From Niallia circulans NBRC 13626 (GTDB lineage Bacteria > Bacillota > Bacilli > Bacillales > Cytobacillaceae): DNA of 64,000 nucleotides. The stretch spans positions 308,835-372,834 of the forward strand of contig NZ_BCVE01000003.1 of assembly GCF_001591585.1 (NCBI RefSeq), read 5' to 3'. Of this stretch, positions 33,669 to 44,330 are shown piece by piece. A program made the translations under genes and the position numbers. The notes beneath the pieces were generated by a model. The model saw only the letters and a program-made list of their open reading frames with translations. It was not told the DNA's origin and ran no database searches. Position 1 is the stretch's first letter. The number at the start of each line of letters is the position of its first letter.

Positions 33669-35638
33669 TCTTTTCTTCTCCCTTCAAAATAGTCATCAAT
33701 CGCTAACTTAAGCCTTGCCTCTACCTCTTCCATCGGCATATTAGATAGCTGTGTAGCAGCATTGGTTAAATGTCCACCACCATGAAGACTTTCCATAATA
33801 ATTTGGACATTGATGTCTCCTAAGGAGCGTGCGCTAATTCCAATCATCGTTTCCCCTCTAGGTGCTATTACAAAAGAGGCAATAATTCCATCCATTGTTA
33901 ATAGAGTATCAGCTGTTTGGGCAATTAAAACAACATCTACTGCTTCTTCTTCCTTCGCTATTGCTATTGCAATTCCCTCTTTATAAAATTGAACATTTTC
34001 AATAATTCTTGCTCTTTTCACATAGTTTTCAATATCCTCTTTTAGGAATTTTTGAACAAGTACAGTGTCTGCTCCCTGCCCTCTTAAATAAGAAGCAGCA
34101 TCAAATGTTCGTGCCCCTGTTCTAAGAGTAAAGCTTTTTGTATCCACAATAATTCCTGCTAAAAGGGCTGTTGCTTCTAACATTTCAATTTTAACAGTTT
34201 TCGGCTGATATTCTAGTAATTCTGTTACTAGTTCGGCAGTAGAGGAAGCATATGGTTCCATATAGACAAGAATCGGATTCTCTATAAATTCCTCTCCACG
34301 ACGATGATGGTCAATCACTACTACATCTTCTATTTTATTCAATAAATGCTCTTCAATCACTAAAGAAGGCTTATGGGTATCAACTACTACTAGAAGTGTA
34401 TCGCCTGTAGCCATTTCTAATGCTTGATCAGGTGTGATAAATTTCGTAAACAAGGTCTCTTGTTTTTTTATTTCTTCCATCAACCTTCGAACAGCTGTAT
34501 CTATCTCTTGAAAATTAATGACTATATATGCTTCCTTTTGGTTCATCTGGGCTACTTTATGTATCCCAATCGCTGCGCCAATTGCATCCATATCCGGGTT
34601 CTTATGTCCCATAATAATGACTTTATCACTCTCTAAAACTAATTCCTTTAAAGCATGAGAAATTACACGTGCTCTAACCCTAGTTCGTTTTTCTACAGGA
34701 TTTGTTTTACCTCCAAAAAACTTCACTTTTCCATTTGGCTGCTTTATCGCAACTTGATCTCCCCCTCTTCCTAAGGCTAAATCAAGACTGGATTGTGCAA
34801 TATTTCCCAGCTCAGGCAAGGAAGATACACCAGATCCAACTCCAATACTAAGTGTTAAAGGTACATTTTGCTTCGTAGTTAATTCTCGAACATCATCTAA
34901 TATTGTAAACTTGCCCTTTTCCAAATTTTGTAGAATATGTTCATTGAAAATAGCAATGAAACGATCAGAGGAAATCCGTTTTAATAAGACTCCATTATCT
35001 GTAGCCCATTTATTTAAAATGGCTGTGACTGTATTATTAATGCTACTTCTTGTCTGATCATCCATACCTTGCGTTAAGTCATCATAATTATCTAGAAAGA
35101 TAATGGCAATTGCCGTACGTTCGTCTTCATACAGCTTTTCAATTTCCGTTTGCTCTGTCACATCGAAAAAGTATAATAGTCGTTCTTCCACTTTATGAAT
35201 GACTCGGAACTTTCTTTCATGTAATGTAATGATTTCCGTTTCTACCTCTTGTTTAATTAATGGGATAATGGATGGAGAAACATCATATAAAGACCTTCCA
35301 ACAAGTGTATCCTCTGTAAAACAAGATGCTAAAAAGGGATTTGTCCATTCGATATAATAATCATCATTTATAAGCATGATTCCTATTGGCATTTCCATTA
35401 ATGCCTCTTCCCCTACTTTTTTAACACGGTAGGAAAGAGTGGTTATATATTCTTCCGTTTCCTTTCTCTGACGACTATCTATTCGTAAGATAAAATAAAA
35501 AGGAATAACAAAAAGAAATAACCCAATTAAGGAAAAGAACCAATTATAAAAAGAGAGGATTCCAAGCATGATAGTGGTAATACCGATTAAACTTATTAAT
35601 GGATACCGTATGGATCCTTTCTCTAAAAAAGTAGGCAA
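33665..35638 (-). CDS. gdpP: Cyclic-di-AMP phosphodiesterase GdpP (YybT)
   Basis: 657 residues: two N-terminal membrane helices (about 10-50), degenerate PAS (70-140), degenerate GGDEF (160-300) and the catalytic DHH-DHHA1 part with [30 protein letters not shown] and GGGHLTNAA near the end. Breaks down c-di-AMP, controlling potassium, osmotic and cell-wall homeostasis. TTG 35638 follows TTAGGAGGAGA and gives [14 protein letters not shown], matching the usual N-terminus; the upstream ATG at 35671 overlaps no site. Confidence 0.96.
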   Translation of the reverse strand: MPTFLEKGSIRYPLISLIGITTIMLGILSFYNWFFSLIGLFLFVIPFYFILRIDSRQRKETEEYITTLSYRVKKVGEEALMEMPIGIMLINDDYYIEWTNPFLASCFTEDTLVGRSLYDVSPSIIPLIKQEVETEIITLHERKFRVIHKVEERLLYFFDVTEQTEIEKLYEDERTAIAIIFLDNYDDLTQGMDDQTRSSINNTVTAILNKWATDNGVLLKRISSDRFIAIFNEHILQNLEKGKFTILDDVRELTTKQNVPLTLSIGVGSGVSSLPELGNIAQSSLDLALGRGGDQVAIKQPNGKVKFFGGKTNPVEKRTRVRARVISHALKELVLESDKVIIMGHKNPDMDAIGAAIGIHKVAQMNQKEAYIVINFQEIDTAVRRLMEEIKKQETLFTKFITPDQALEMATGDTLLVVVDTHKPSLVIEEHLLNKIEDVVVIDHHRRGEEFIENPILVYMEPYASSTAELVTELLEYQPKTVKIEMLEATALLAGIIVDTKSFTLRTGARTFDAASYLRGQGADTVLVQKFLKEDIENYVKRARIIENVQFYKEGIAIAIAKEEEAVDVVLIAQTADTLLTMDGIIASFVIAPRGETMIGISARSLGDINVQIIMESLHGGGHLTNAATQLSNMPMEEVEARLKLAIDDYFEGRRKE

Positions 35639-36009
35639 TTTTTCTCCTCCTAAAGCTCGTGAGATTTTCACATAATCCTTACTATGTATTCATTAAACCT
35701 GATACTATTATACCCCATAATACTAAATTAAAATATAAAAAGGTCTATCTCTGTCCGTTTACTCCATGATGGCTGAATAAGATTTTCGATGTTATCGATT
35801 TCTTATTATGGCGTTAGAAAAAGGGTATTCTACCAGAAGAAAGGGTTCCCATCTTTTATCTAATATTTTACTATCATTTATCTACTTCTTCAATGTAGTT
35901 ACTAACGTGAGTATGAAGGACAAAAAGAAACTAACAATGCAAGTGTTTTCATATAGATAATATAAAAACCCTATTAAACAAATGTCTAATAGGGTTTTTT
36001 ATAGGCTAA
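35639..36009. other. Spacer between gdpP and rpsR, with rpsR terminator
   Basis: No coding region is visible. AAAAACCCTATTA and TAATAGGGTTTTTT (about 35964-36000) form the terminator of the rpsF-ssb-rpsR operon. The gene for the membrane protein YybS, often found here in Bacillus, is absent. Confidence 0.75.
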
Positions 36010-36806
<797 letters not shown>

Positions 36807-36832
36807 CAGTTTCAACTCCCTTCCATTTTAAG

Positions 36833-36848
36833 TGTTTCACGTGAAACA
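36833..36848. other. parS site between rpsF and ssb
   Basis: TGTTTCACGTGAAACA, a perfect 16-bp parS, lies in the short non-coding gap of the ribosomal-protein operon. Confidence 0.93.
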
Positions 36849-36862
36849 TCACTTATCTATTA

Positions 36863-37153
36863 TTATTTTGCTTCATCTTTAACTACGATGTGGCGAATGA
36901 TATCTTCGTTGATCTTAGCTAAACGAGAGAATTCTTCAACCGCTACTGGTGCAGCGTTAACTTTTACTAATTGATAGTAACCATCGCGGAAATCATTGAT
37001 TTCATATGCAAGGCGACGTTTACCCCACTCTTTTGATTCTGCTAATTCCGCTCCATTATCTGTAAGAATAGAGTTGAAACGCTCAACAAGAGCTTTCTTA
37101 GCCTCATCTTCAATATTTGGACGGATGATGTACATAATTTCGTACTTTTTCAT
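36863..37153 (-). CDS. rpsF: 30S ribosomal protein S6
   Basis: 96 residues: [44 protein letters not shown] and the [21 protein letters not shown] end are typical. ATG 37153 follows AAAGGAGGTG; the longer frame to 37210 would add 19 atypical residues. First gene of the rpsF-ssb-rpsR operon. Confidence 0.97.
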   Translation of the reverse strand: MKKYEIMYIIRPNIEDEAKKALVERFNSILTDNGAELAESKEWGKRRLAYEINDFRDGYYQLVKVNAAPVAVEEFSRLAKINEDIIRHIVVKDEAK

Positions 37154-37318
37154 CACTTTCACCTCCTTTTGGTCTAGACGGCCCACAATGGGCAAGGAGC
37201 AACTATACATTACTCACAATGTAAAAGTATAGCATACTTCATAATAAATAGCAATGCAGGAAAATGAGTCGATAACCTTTTAATTTTTATTAAATAAATA
37301 TAAAAAGAACTAGCTCTT

Positions 37319-38470
37319 TTAAGCGTACTTTTGATTAAGATTACGACTGGATTGTATGACTGCATAGTAATCGCTTATTAACCCATCAAAAATAGTATCC
37401 CATGATTGTGTTAGAGCATAATTTCTAGCTTCTACACCCATTCTCAGTCGCATCGTTTCATCTTCCAATAGCTCACTTATTGCATGAACAAAGCTCTCAG
37501 CATTTTGCTGTTCACATATTTTTCCATTCACATTATTTATTACAAACTCCTTTACCCCTCCTGCATTTGCAACGACAGCCGGAATACCGCTAGACATGGC
37601 TTCTAATACAACATTCCCAAAAGTTTCTGTAAAGGAAGGGAAAACAAAAAGATCTGCTCCTGCATATATCCTTGCCAATTCTTCCCCCTTTATATAACCA
37701 GTTATTGTTATATTTTTTTGTACTCTCTCTTTTTCCCTCCAGGCTTCTTTGTTTGGCCCATCTCCAACAATGAGCCAATGGACCGAATCTTTGATATCGG
37801 AAGGACAATGAATAATTTTATTTAATGTATCTAAATCTTTCTCTGGAGCTAATCTACCTACATACAATAAAATATATTTTTCTTTTATTTGGTATTTCTT
37901 TCTTAGTTGTTCTTTAGCATCATGATCAGGCGCAAAAAGCTTAGAATCAATCCCTCTTCCCCAAACTTTTAAGCCATCAAAATGTAAAGATTCTAACTTT
38001 CTTTGTGTTTCTTTACTGGGGACAAATATTCTTTCGGTAGATTGATGAAACCATTTTAAATATTTCCATAAAAATGGTTCTAGCAAGGAGGCATGGTAGT
38101 ATTTAAGATATTGATCAAAGTTGGTGTGATAGGAAGATACCACTGGAATATTTAATTTCTTAGCAGCAAATAACCCGTATAACCCCATCATATATGGTGT
38201 TGCTAGATGAATAAGGTCTGGTTGGAATTTTTTTAAGCTATTCTCTATTTTCTTTGGATTGGTAATAACAGTTCGGCATTCAGGATAAAGAAAAAATGGA
38301 AGACTTGGAAATTGGTTTATATTAGGGTATGTAGTAGAAGTTTTATTTTCAGGAGAATAAACTTGATAAGCTATTTGTTTGTTGTCAAAATGATCAGTAA
38401 GTCTTTTTAAAGTCTGAGCAACACCATTTACTTGAGGAAAATAAGTGTCTGAAAAAATGGCAATTTTCAA
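37319..38470 (-). CDS. GT4-family glycosyltransferase
   Basis: 383 residues, GT-B fold: KIAIFSDTYFPQVNGVAQTLKRL at the N-terminus and the retaining GT4 signature near 260-300 (GYIKGEELARIYAGADLFVFPSFTETFGNVVLEAMSSGIPAVV) with the E-x7-E motif. Closest in style to MgtA/Pim-like glycolipid mannosyl- or glucosyltransferases that modify diacylglycerol; the substrate is not certain. TTG 38470 has AAAGGGAG at eight bases. Cytosolic or membrane-associated. Stands alone between the S6 operon and ychF. Confidence 0.88.
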   Translation of the reverse strand: MKIAIFSDTYFPQVNGVAQTLKRLTDHFDNKQIAYQVYSPENKTSTTYPNINQFPSLPFFLYPECRTVITNPKKIENSLKKFQPDLIHLATPYMMGLYGLFAAKKLNIPVVSSYHTNFDQYLKYYHASLLEPFLWKYLKWFHQSTERIFVPSKETQRKLESLHFDGLKVWGRGIDSKLFAPDHDAKEQLRKKYQIKEKYILLYVGRLAPEKDLDTLNKIIHCPSDIKDSVHWLIVGDGPNKEAWREKERVQKNITITGYIKGEELARIYAGADLFVFPSFTETFGNVVLEAMSSGIPAVVANAGGVKEFVINNVNGKICEQQNAESFVHAISELLEDETMRLRMGVEARNYALTQSWDTIFDGLISDYYAVIQSSRNLNQKYA

Positions 38471-38586
38471 AAGCCTCACTCCCTTTTCAGCAAACTATTT
38501 TAGGTTATTTTTATTTTAGCAATCCAATACTTGGAGAGTTTTAAGGAATTGTAAAAAGATTGTACAGTTATCTTCTTACATATAAA

Positions 38587-38622
38587 AAATCACTCCCGCC
38601 GTTTCCTTAGCAGGAGTGATTT
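38587..38622 (-). terminator. Terminator of ychF
   Basis: AAATCACTCC (38587-38596) and GGAGTGATTT (38613-38622) form a 10-bp stem; T-rich sequence follows on the minus strand. Confidence 0.85.
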
Positions 38623-38636
38623 TCATATTTATTGTA

Positions 38637-39737
38637 TTAAACGTTGAAACGGAAGTGGATAATATCTCCATCTCTTACTACATATTCTTTACCTTCCAAG
38701 CGAACTTTACCAGCTTCCTTCGCTGCAACCATATTGCCGCTCGCTAATAAATCCTCATAAGAAACGGTTTCAGCACGAATAAAGCCTCTTTCAAAATCAG
38801 AATGAATAATTCCAGCACATTGTGGTGCTTTCATCCCTTGTACAAATGTCCAAGCACGTACTTCTTGTACACCAGCAGTAAAGTAAGTTGCTAACCCAAG
38901 AAGATGATATGCCGCACGAATTAGCTGATCTAAACCAGACTCTTCAATGCCAAGCTCTTGTAGGAACATGTCTTTTTCTTCCCCTTCAAGCTCTGCAATT
39001 TCTTCTTCAATTTTTGCACAAATAATAATAACTTCTGCATTTTCATTTGCAGCAAATTCTTTTACCCTCTTTACATATTCATTATTTGCTGCATCAGCAA
39101 TTTCATCTTCGCCTACATTCGCAACATATAATACTGGCTTAATGGTTAAAAGATGTAGCCCTTTAGCAATTTTTGCTTGTTCTTCTGTAAACTCTACTGT
39201 TCTTGCTGGTTTTTCCTCTTCAAAAGCAGCTTTTAATAGTTCTAATACTTCTAATTCAGCAACTGCTTCTTTATCTTTTTGTTTCGCCATTTTCCCAACT
39301 CGGGCAATTCTTTTTTCTACCGATTCTAAATCAGCAAGAATTAACTCTAAATTGATTGTTTCTATATCAGAAATAGGATCTACTTTTCCTGAGACATGGG
39401 TAATATTATCATCCGCAAAACAACGTACTACTTGGCAAATTGCATCTACTTCACGAATATGAGATAAGAATTTATTACCAAGCCCTTCTCCTTTACTTGC
39501 CCCTTTTACAATTCCGGCAATATCTGTAAATTCAAAAGTAGTAGGTACTGTTTTTTTCGGTTGTACTAATTCTGTTAATTTTGTTAAACGATGATCAGGT
39601 ACTTCTACAATTCCAACGTTTGGATCAATTGTACAGAACGGATAGTTTGCTGATTCTGCACCTGCTTGTGTAATTGCATTAAATAATGTAGACTTACCAA
39701 CATTGGGTAAACCAACTATTCCAGCAGTTAACGCCAT
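38637..39737 (-). CDS. ychF: Redox-regulated ATPase YchF (OLA1 family)
   Basis: 366 residues, the family length. G1 GLPNVGKST at 9-17, G3 DIAG, the unusual NVGE in place of NKxD that gives ATP specificity, and a C-terminal TGS domain ending REGKEYVVRDGDIIHFRFNV-like. Associates with ribosomes and stress response. Monocistronic. Confidence 0.97.
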   Translation of the reverse strand: MALTAGIVGLPNVGKSTLFNAITQAGAESANYPFCTIDPNVGIVEVPDHRLTKLTELVQPKKTVPTTFEFTDIAGIVKGASKGEGLGNKFLSHIREVDAICQVVRCFADDNITHVSGKVDPISDIETINLELILADLESVEKRIARVGKMAKQKDKEAVAELEVLELLKAAFEEEKPARTVEFTEEQAKIAKGLHLLTIKPVLYVANVGEDEIADAANNEYVKRVKEFAANENAEVIIICAKIEEEIAELEGEEKDMFLQELGIEESGLDQLIRAAYHLLGLATYFTAGVQEVRAWTFVQGMKAPQCAGIIHSDFERGFIRAETVSYEDLLASGNMVAAKEAGKVRLEGKEYVVRDGDIIHFRFNV

Positions 39738-39916
39738 TATGCCACTCCCTTATATAAACTTTCTACCTCTATCGTACAAACTAGAAAGTAATTTCATTAT
39801 TATTATAAACCTCTAACAATTATAGTTTTAACGAGAGAAAAAGACAAGTAGTGTTCCCTTTCCCATCAATAAAAAGACTACAAATATTATTTGCAGTCTT
39901 TTCTAAGAAAAATAAT

Positions 39917-40117
39917 CTATTCTTGCTCATGTTTTACTAAAACCTTTTTCATTTTCCTTGCAAATTCTCTTCGCGGAATAAGAACACTATGCCCACATCC
40001 CTCACATTTAATACGAATATCCATTCCTAATCGTATTATTTTCCAGCGGTTTGTACCGCAAGGGTGGGCTTTTTTCATCTCAACGACATCATTTAGACCA
40101 AATTCTTTCTGTTCCAT
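39917..40117 (-). CDS. DUF951 family protein
   Basis: 66 residues: FGLNDVVEMKKAHPCGTNRW, then CEGCGHSVLIPRREF. The C-x2-C and an upstream Cys suggest a metal site. Always found next to ychF and a mechanosensitive channel gene in Bacillales. Role unknown. Separated from the channel gene by 20 bases, so probably in one operon with it. Confidence 0.88.
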   Translation of the reverse strand: MEQKEFGLNDVVEMKKAHPCGTNRWKIIRLGMDIRIKCEGCGHSVLIPRREFARKMKKVLVKHEQE

Positions 40118-40137
40118 AATACCTCCTAAAAAATAAA

Positions 40138-40989
40138 TTACTGTGGTTGCGAATACATGACTAATTTGGGGACAGGACTTTCAATTCCATTTTCATCTAA
40201 AACATTTTTTATTTCTTTCCTTAATATCCTTGCGATAGCATGATGCTTCGTTGGCAGTGTTTCCGCTACAACACGAATGGTTACTTCTGCTGCTTGAATA
40301 TTTTGTACCCCTAATAATTCAGGAACGCCAACAATATCTTCATATTGCTCTGGTAATTTTTCGATTAGTTCCAGTATTACTTTTTCTGCTCGATTAATAT
40401 CACCTTGATAAGCAATACTTACATCTACTATCGCTTTACTATTATTGATGGAGAAATTCGTTACATCCACAATGCTTCCATTCGGGATAATGTTTACCTC
40501 TCCAGTAAATCCTTTTATTTTTGTTGTACGTAATCCAATTTCCTCAACTACGCCCTCGTAAGTTCCTATACGTACTTGGTCTCCAACAGAAAACTGGTCT
40601 TCAAAAATAATAAAAAATCCAGTAATAATATCTTTTACAAGGCTTTGTGCTCCAAAACCAATGGCTAAGCCGACAATTCCCGCACCTGCTAATAATGCTT
40701 TAACATCAATATGAAAGACAGATAATGCCATCATGATAGCTATGAAATAAACAACATAAGTAATCGTGTTTTCTAATAGCTTAATTAATGTTGCTTCCCT
40801 TCTTTCAGATACTCGTAAGGCAGAATGTGTTCTTACTTTAAATATATTCCGTACTGCAGCCTTCCCTATCCTGATGATAATTCCGCTTATTAGGAAAATA
40901 AGGACGAGTTTTAGTGCTCCAACGCCGACATCCCTCCACAAATTCTCATTCATAAGACTATCTATACCTTCTTTTATATTCTTATCCAT
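40138..40989 (-). CDS. mscS: Small-conductance mechanosensitive channel, MscS family
   Basis: 283 residues: three membrane helices in the first 120 residues, the Gly/Ala-rich pore helix (LLAGAGIVGLAIGFGAQSLVKDIITGFFIIFEDQF) and a soluble C-terminal vestibule (VGDQVRIGTYEGVVEEIGLRTTKIK). Opens under membrane tension to release solutes. Member of the short MscS type common in Bacillus (YkuT-like). Confidence 0.94.
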   Translation of the reverse strand: MDKNIKEGIDSLMNENLWRDVGVGALKLVLIFLISGIIIRIGKAAVRNIFKVRTHSALRVSERREATLIKLLENTITYVVYFIAIMMALSVFHIDVKALLAGAGIVGLAIGFGAQSLVKDIITGFFIIFEDQFSVGDQVRIGTYEGVVEEIGLRTTKIKGFTGEVNIIPNGSIVDVTNFSINNSKAIVDVSIAYQGDINRAEKVILELIEKLPEQYEDIVGVPELLGVQNIQAAEVTIRVVAETLPTKHHAIARILRKEIKNVLDENGIESPVPKLVMYSQPQ

Positions 40990-41451
40990 TTAGAACACCT
41001 CTAAATATAAACTTCTACTAGATTATTTTCCTTTTATCCCCTATTCATGCAAGGTAATAAATAAAGCACTTTCTATAAAGTTAAATCAAATAAAAAATAA
41101 TGCTAACTATTTTTCTATTTTACTCTTTAAAAGCCATCATATTGGGTAAGTTTATTTTAACAGTTTTTCTATTTGCTTTGTAGTACGATATTTCCTAAAA
41201 CAAAGGACTTTTGCCCTTATTATCATGAAAGTTTCTCCTATTTGTCTCACTCTTTTTTCCTTTATTTTGATGGATATGTATAGAATATGCCTCTTTTCCA
41301 TATACTGAATACTACAATAATTATGCTTAAAAACAACTAATGGTTCGATAGATTTTCATTCTTGATGGTTGGTCAAACATCAATCAACTCAACTTAATAA
41401 TTGCTTTCTTCTATAGATTTTATCGAATCCTAAATAAAAGGAGTAGATTCA
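40990..41451. other. 460-base spacer between mscS and yyaC
   Basis: Divergent promoter region; AT-rich, with no ORF, RNA gene or strong hairpin that I can support. Confidence 0.5.
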
Positions 41452-42069
41452 ATGACCTTATATTCCAGCCTTTTCGAAAAAAATGAACTTCCCATTAGAA
41501 TAGCTCATGATGAACAATTAGCAGCCTTTAAGATAGCAGATTCATTAGCTAAACATTTGCCATCCGTTTCAATCAATCAGCCAATTGTCTTTATTTGTAT
41601 TGGAACTGATCGTTCTACTGGAGATTCATTAGGTCCGCTTATTGGTACCTTGTTAAGCGAAAAGAATATTTCTCCTTTTCATGTTTACGGAACACTAGAT
41701 GATCCAATCCACGCTCTTAATTTAGAGGAAAAATTAAGAGAAGTGCATAAAAAACATCAAAACCCTTACATTATAGGTATTGATGCTTGCCTTGGCAGAA
41801 TGAAAAGTGTAGGTATCGTCCAAATTGGTGATGGGCCAGTAAAACCGGGCAGTGGTGTTAATAAAGAGCTTCCTCCTGTAGGAAATATTCATATTACAGG
41901 GATAGTAAATATTAGTGGTTTTATGGAATTCTTGGTTCTTCAGAATACTAGATTAAGCTTAGTATTAAATATGGCCAAAATCATTTCCAAAGGCATTTAT
42001 CATACTAGCCTTCGCTATATGCATACTAGAGAAGCTCAGGAATATCAAGCGAAGGAAGAACCTGTTTAA
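41452..42069 (+). CDS. yyaC: Spore protease YyaC (DUF1256)
   Basis: 205 residues with the GPR-like DUF1256 fold: IVFICIGTDRSTGDSLGPLIGTLL near 45-70, GTLDDPIHALNLEEKL, IGIDACLGRM and VKPGSGVNKELPPVGNIHITGIVN. Made in the forespore in Bacillus and related to germination protease; its presence points to a spore former. Convergent with spo0J, sharing a bidirectional terminator. AAAGGAG lies before ATG 41452. Confidence 0.92.
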   Translation: MTLYSSLFEKNELPIRIAHDEQLAAFKIADSLAKHLPSVSINQPIVFICIGTDRSTGDSLGPLIGTLLSEKNISPFHVYGTLDDPIHALNLEEKLREVHKKHQNPYIIGIDACLGRMKSVGIVQIGDGPVKPGSGVNKELPPVGNIHITGIVNISGFMEFLVLQNTRLSLVLNMAKIISKGIYHTSLRYMHTREAQEYQAKEEPV

Positions 42070-42093
42070 TCCCTACTATTTTATTGCTAATAT

Positions 42094-42155
42094 AAAAGCC
42101 CCCTAAAAAAGGTTTAGTTCACATACAAGGTAAACTCCCTTTCTTAGGTGGCTTT
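42094..42155. terminator. Bidirectional terminator between yyaC and spo0J
   Basis: AAAGCCCCCTAA (42094-42106) and TTAGGTGGCTTT (42144-42155) pair with one mismatch and are flanked by A and T runs, serving both convergent genes. Confidence 0.75.
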
Positions 42156-42156
42156 T

Positions 42157-43014
42157 TTACTTTTCATTTTCTAATTCAAATAATTGAAGAATACGCGCTA
42201 AGTCATCTTCAGAGAAAAATTCAATTTCAATTTTCCCTTTATTTTTCTTCTGTTTAATATGAACAGTAGTACCAAATCTTTCACGCAGAAACGATTCTTG
42301 CTCTTTTAAAAAGACATTTTTCACAGGCGCTTTTTCTTTTTTTGTTTCACGTGAAACATTCTCATTTAGTTGCTGAATTAATTGTTCCAGCTGACGCACG
42401 TTTAATCCGTCTTTAATAATTTTATCAACTATTGCTGGAAGCTTATCTTTATTTTTCAAACCTAATAAAGTTCTTCCATGTCCCATGGATATTTTACCGT
42501 CAGAAATATAATTTTGCACAGCCTTCGGAAGAGTCAATAAGCGAACGTGGTTGGCAATATGGGGTCTGCTTTTCCCTAAACGCTTTGCAAGTTCCTCTTG
42601 AGTCAGCTTTAACTTCTTCATTAAAGTCTGATAGGCATGTCCTTCTTCAATAGGAGATAAATCTTCTCTTTGAAGATTCTCTAGTACTGCTAATTCCATC
42701 ATTTGTTGCTCTGTTAATTGACGGACAACTGCTGGAACTGTCTCTAACTTAGCTTCTTTAGCTGCTCGATATCTACGTTCACCAACAACTATTTCATAGC
42801 CTTTAATACTCTTTCTAACGATTATCGGTTGAAGAATTCCGTGTTCTAGTATAGAAAGCTTCAATTCTTCAATCGCTTCCTCATCAAAGAATTTTCTAGG
42901 CTGATAAGGATTCGGACGTAATTCATTTAGACTTATTTCTTGAACATTTTCTTCCTTCTCCACATCTATTTTAGGAAAAAAGGCATCTAATCCTTTTCCA
43001 AGTCCTTTAGCCAC
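42157..43014 (-). CDS. parB: Chromosome partitioning protein ParB/Spo0J
   Basis: 285 residues from GTG 43014, which has AAGGAAG nine bases upstream and lies in the end of soj (8-base overlap). The N-terminal MAKGLGKGLDAFF, CTPase motif GERRYRAAK, NLQREDLSPIEEGHAYQ and HTH LTQEELAKRLGKSRPHIANHVRLL are as in Spo0J. Loads as a CTP-dependent clamp at parS and recruits condensin. The coding sequence contains a parS site at NVSRET. Confidence 0.97.
   Translation of the reverse strand: MAKGLGKGLDAFFPKIDVEKEENVQEISLNELRPNPYQPRKFFDEEAIEELKLSILEHGILQPIIVRKSIKGYEIVVGERRYRAAKEAKLETVPAVVRQLTEQQMMELAVLENLQREDLSPIEEGHAYQTLMKKLKLTQEELAKRLGKSRPHIANHVRLLTLPKAVQNYISDGKISMGHGRTLLGLKNKDKLPAIVDKIIKDGLNVRQLEQLIQQLNENVSRETKKEKAPVKNVFLKEQESFLRERFGTTVHIKQKKNKGKIEIEFFSEDDLARILQLFELENEK
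42343..42358. other. parS site inside spo0J/parB
   Basis: TGTTTCACGTGAAACA, perfect, encoding part of the NVSRET segment; the same placement as the classical parS in B. subtilis spo0J. Confidence 0.95.
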
Positions 43015-43768
43015 TAGTAACCACTTCCTTCGCAAGGTCCAAATATACTTCTGCACCACGTGATTTTGGATCGTAAATGATAATTGGTTCCCCATGACTC
43101 GGTGCTTCTGATAATCGAATATTTCTTGGAATAATTGTTTTATAGACTTTGTCTTGGAAATACTTTTTAACCTCTTCAATAACTTGTAAACCTAGATTTG
43201 TTCTAGCATCTAACATCGTTAGCAGCACACCCTCTATGGCCAAATCATGATTTAAATGTTTTTGAACAAGTCGAACTGTATTTAGTAATTGACTTAATCC
43301 TTCTAAAGCATAATATTCACATTGAACTGGAATTAATACCGCATCTGAAGCTGTTAATGCATTAATCGTTAATAACCCTAAAGAAGGAGGACAATCTATT
43401 AATACGTAGTCATAGTTATGTTTGACTTCATCTAATGCCCTTTTTAATCTAACTTCTCTCGAAATAGTAGAAACAAGTTCTATTTCCGCCCCAGCTAACT
43501 GAATAGTAGCTGGAATAACATCCAAATTCTCTACATTTGTCTGCTTAATCACCATACTTGCTTCTAGATCATCGACTAACACATCATAGATACAATGATC
43601 AACATCAGCTTTTTCAATACCTACACCACTAGTGGCATTTCCTTGTGGATCAATATCTACTAATAGTACACTTTTCCCGATATATGCTAAACAAGAGCCA
43701 AGATTGACTGATGTAGTTGTTTTTCCAACTCCACCTTTTTGGTTAGCAACAGTAATAATTTTACCCAT
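43007..43768 (-). CDS. parA: Chromosome partitioning ATPase Soj/ParA
   Basis: 253 residues, exactly the Soj length, from ATG 43768 with AAAGGTAGGTGA upstream. Deviant Walker A KGGVGKTTT at 11-19, VDIDPQGNAT, and DCPPSLGLL. Regulates DnaA and moves ParB-parS complexes. The earlier start at 43792 would add eight atypical residues. Confidence 0.97.
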   Translation of the reverse strand: MGKIITVANQKGGVGKTTTSVNLGSCLAYIGKSVLLVDIDPQGNATSGVGIEKADVDHCIYDVLVDDLEASMVIKQTNVENLDVIPATIQLAGAEIELVSTISREVRLKRALDEVKHNYDYVLIDCPPSLGLLTINALTASDAVLIPVQCEYYALEGLSQLLNTVRLVQKHLNHDLAIEGVLLTMLDARTNLGLQVIEEVKKYFQDKVYKTIIPRNIRLSEAPSHGEPIIIYDPKSRGAEVYLDLAKEVVTSG

Positions 43769-44330
43769 GATGTCACCTACCTTTAATTCCATACTAGCTA
43801 CGAAATATAAATCGACGCAAGATGGCTACTTAATATAAAATGATTGAACTGTTTATAGCTCTTTAAAACTATAAAACAATTTATTAGTAAAAAACAGAAT
43901 AGACTACAACATGGCTCATTTCCTACCTATTGTAATCACGTATATTATTTTATCATGAAAACTTCTAAATATCGTTATTTTTTCTTTTAATCTCGATTAA
44001 TGATGGTAAGTGAAAAGAAACTCCTACAATAAAACAAGTGAGAAAACCTTATTAATACAAGCATTTTTGGAGAATTTCCTATTTGATTGGGTCTAAAAAA
44101 TAATCATCGTAAATAAGCAATGGAGGTTTTAATTTTTATTTGTGGTGTCCTTTGAGGAAAAAATCATCCTATAAAAAAGTGAGAATCAGCATAATTAGCT
44201 ATTATTCTCACAAAAAAGTATGCTCTGTTAAATCAATATAATGACGAAAAGGAATTCTTAATACAAGCGGAATTTAACAGAGCTTAAAAATTACAAGGAA
44301 GTATAAATAATTATGCTATATAAAAATCTA
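43769..44330. other. 560-base spacer between soj and noc
   Basis: No gene is seen. It carries the soj promoter region and the noc 3' end with two hairpins: GTGAGAAT/ATTCTCAC at 44179-44211, followed on the minus strand by a T run (noc terminator), and a 12-bp perfect stem GCTCTGTTAAAT/ATTTAACAGAGC at 44222-44283 with a 38-base loop. Confidence 0.65.
44179..44211 (-). terminator. Terminator of noc
   Basis: GTGAGAAT and ATTCTCAC form an 8-bp stem with a TTTTTT run after it on the minus strand. Confidence 0.8.
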
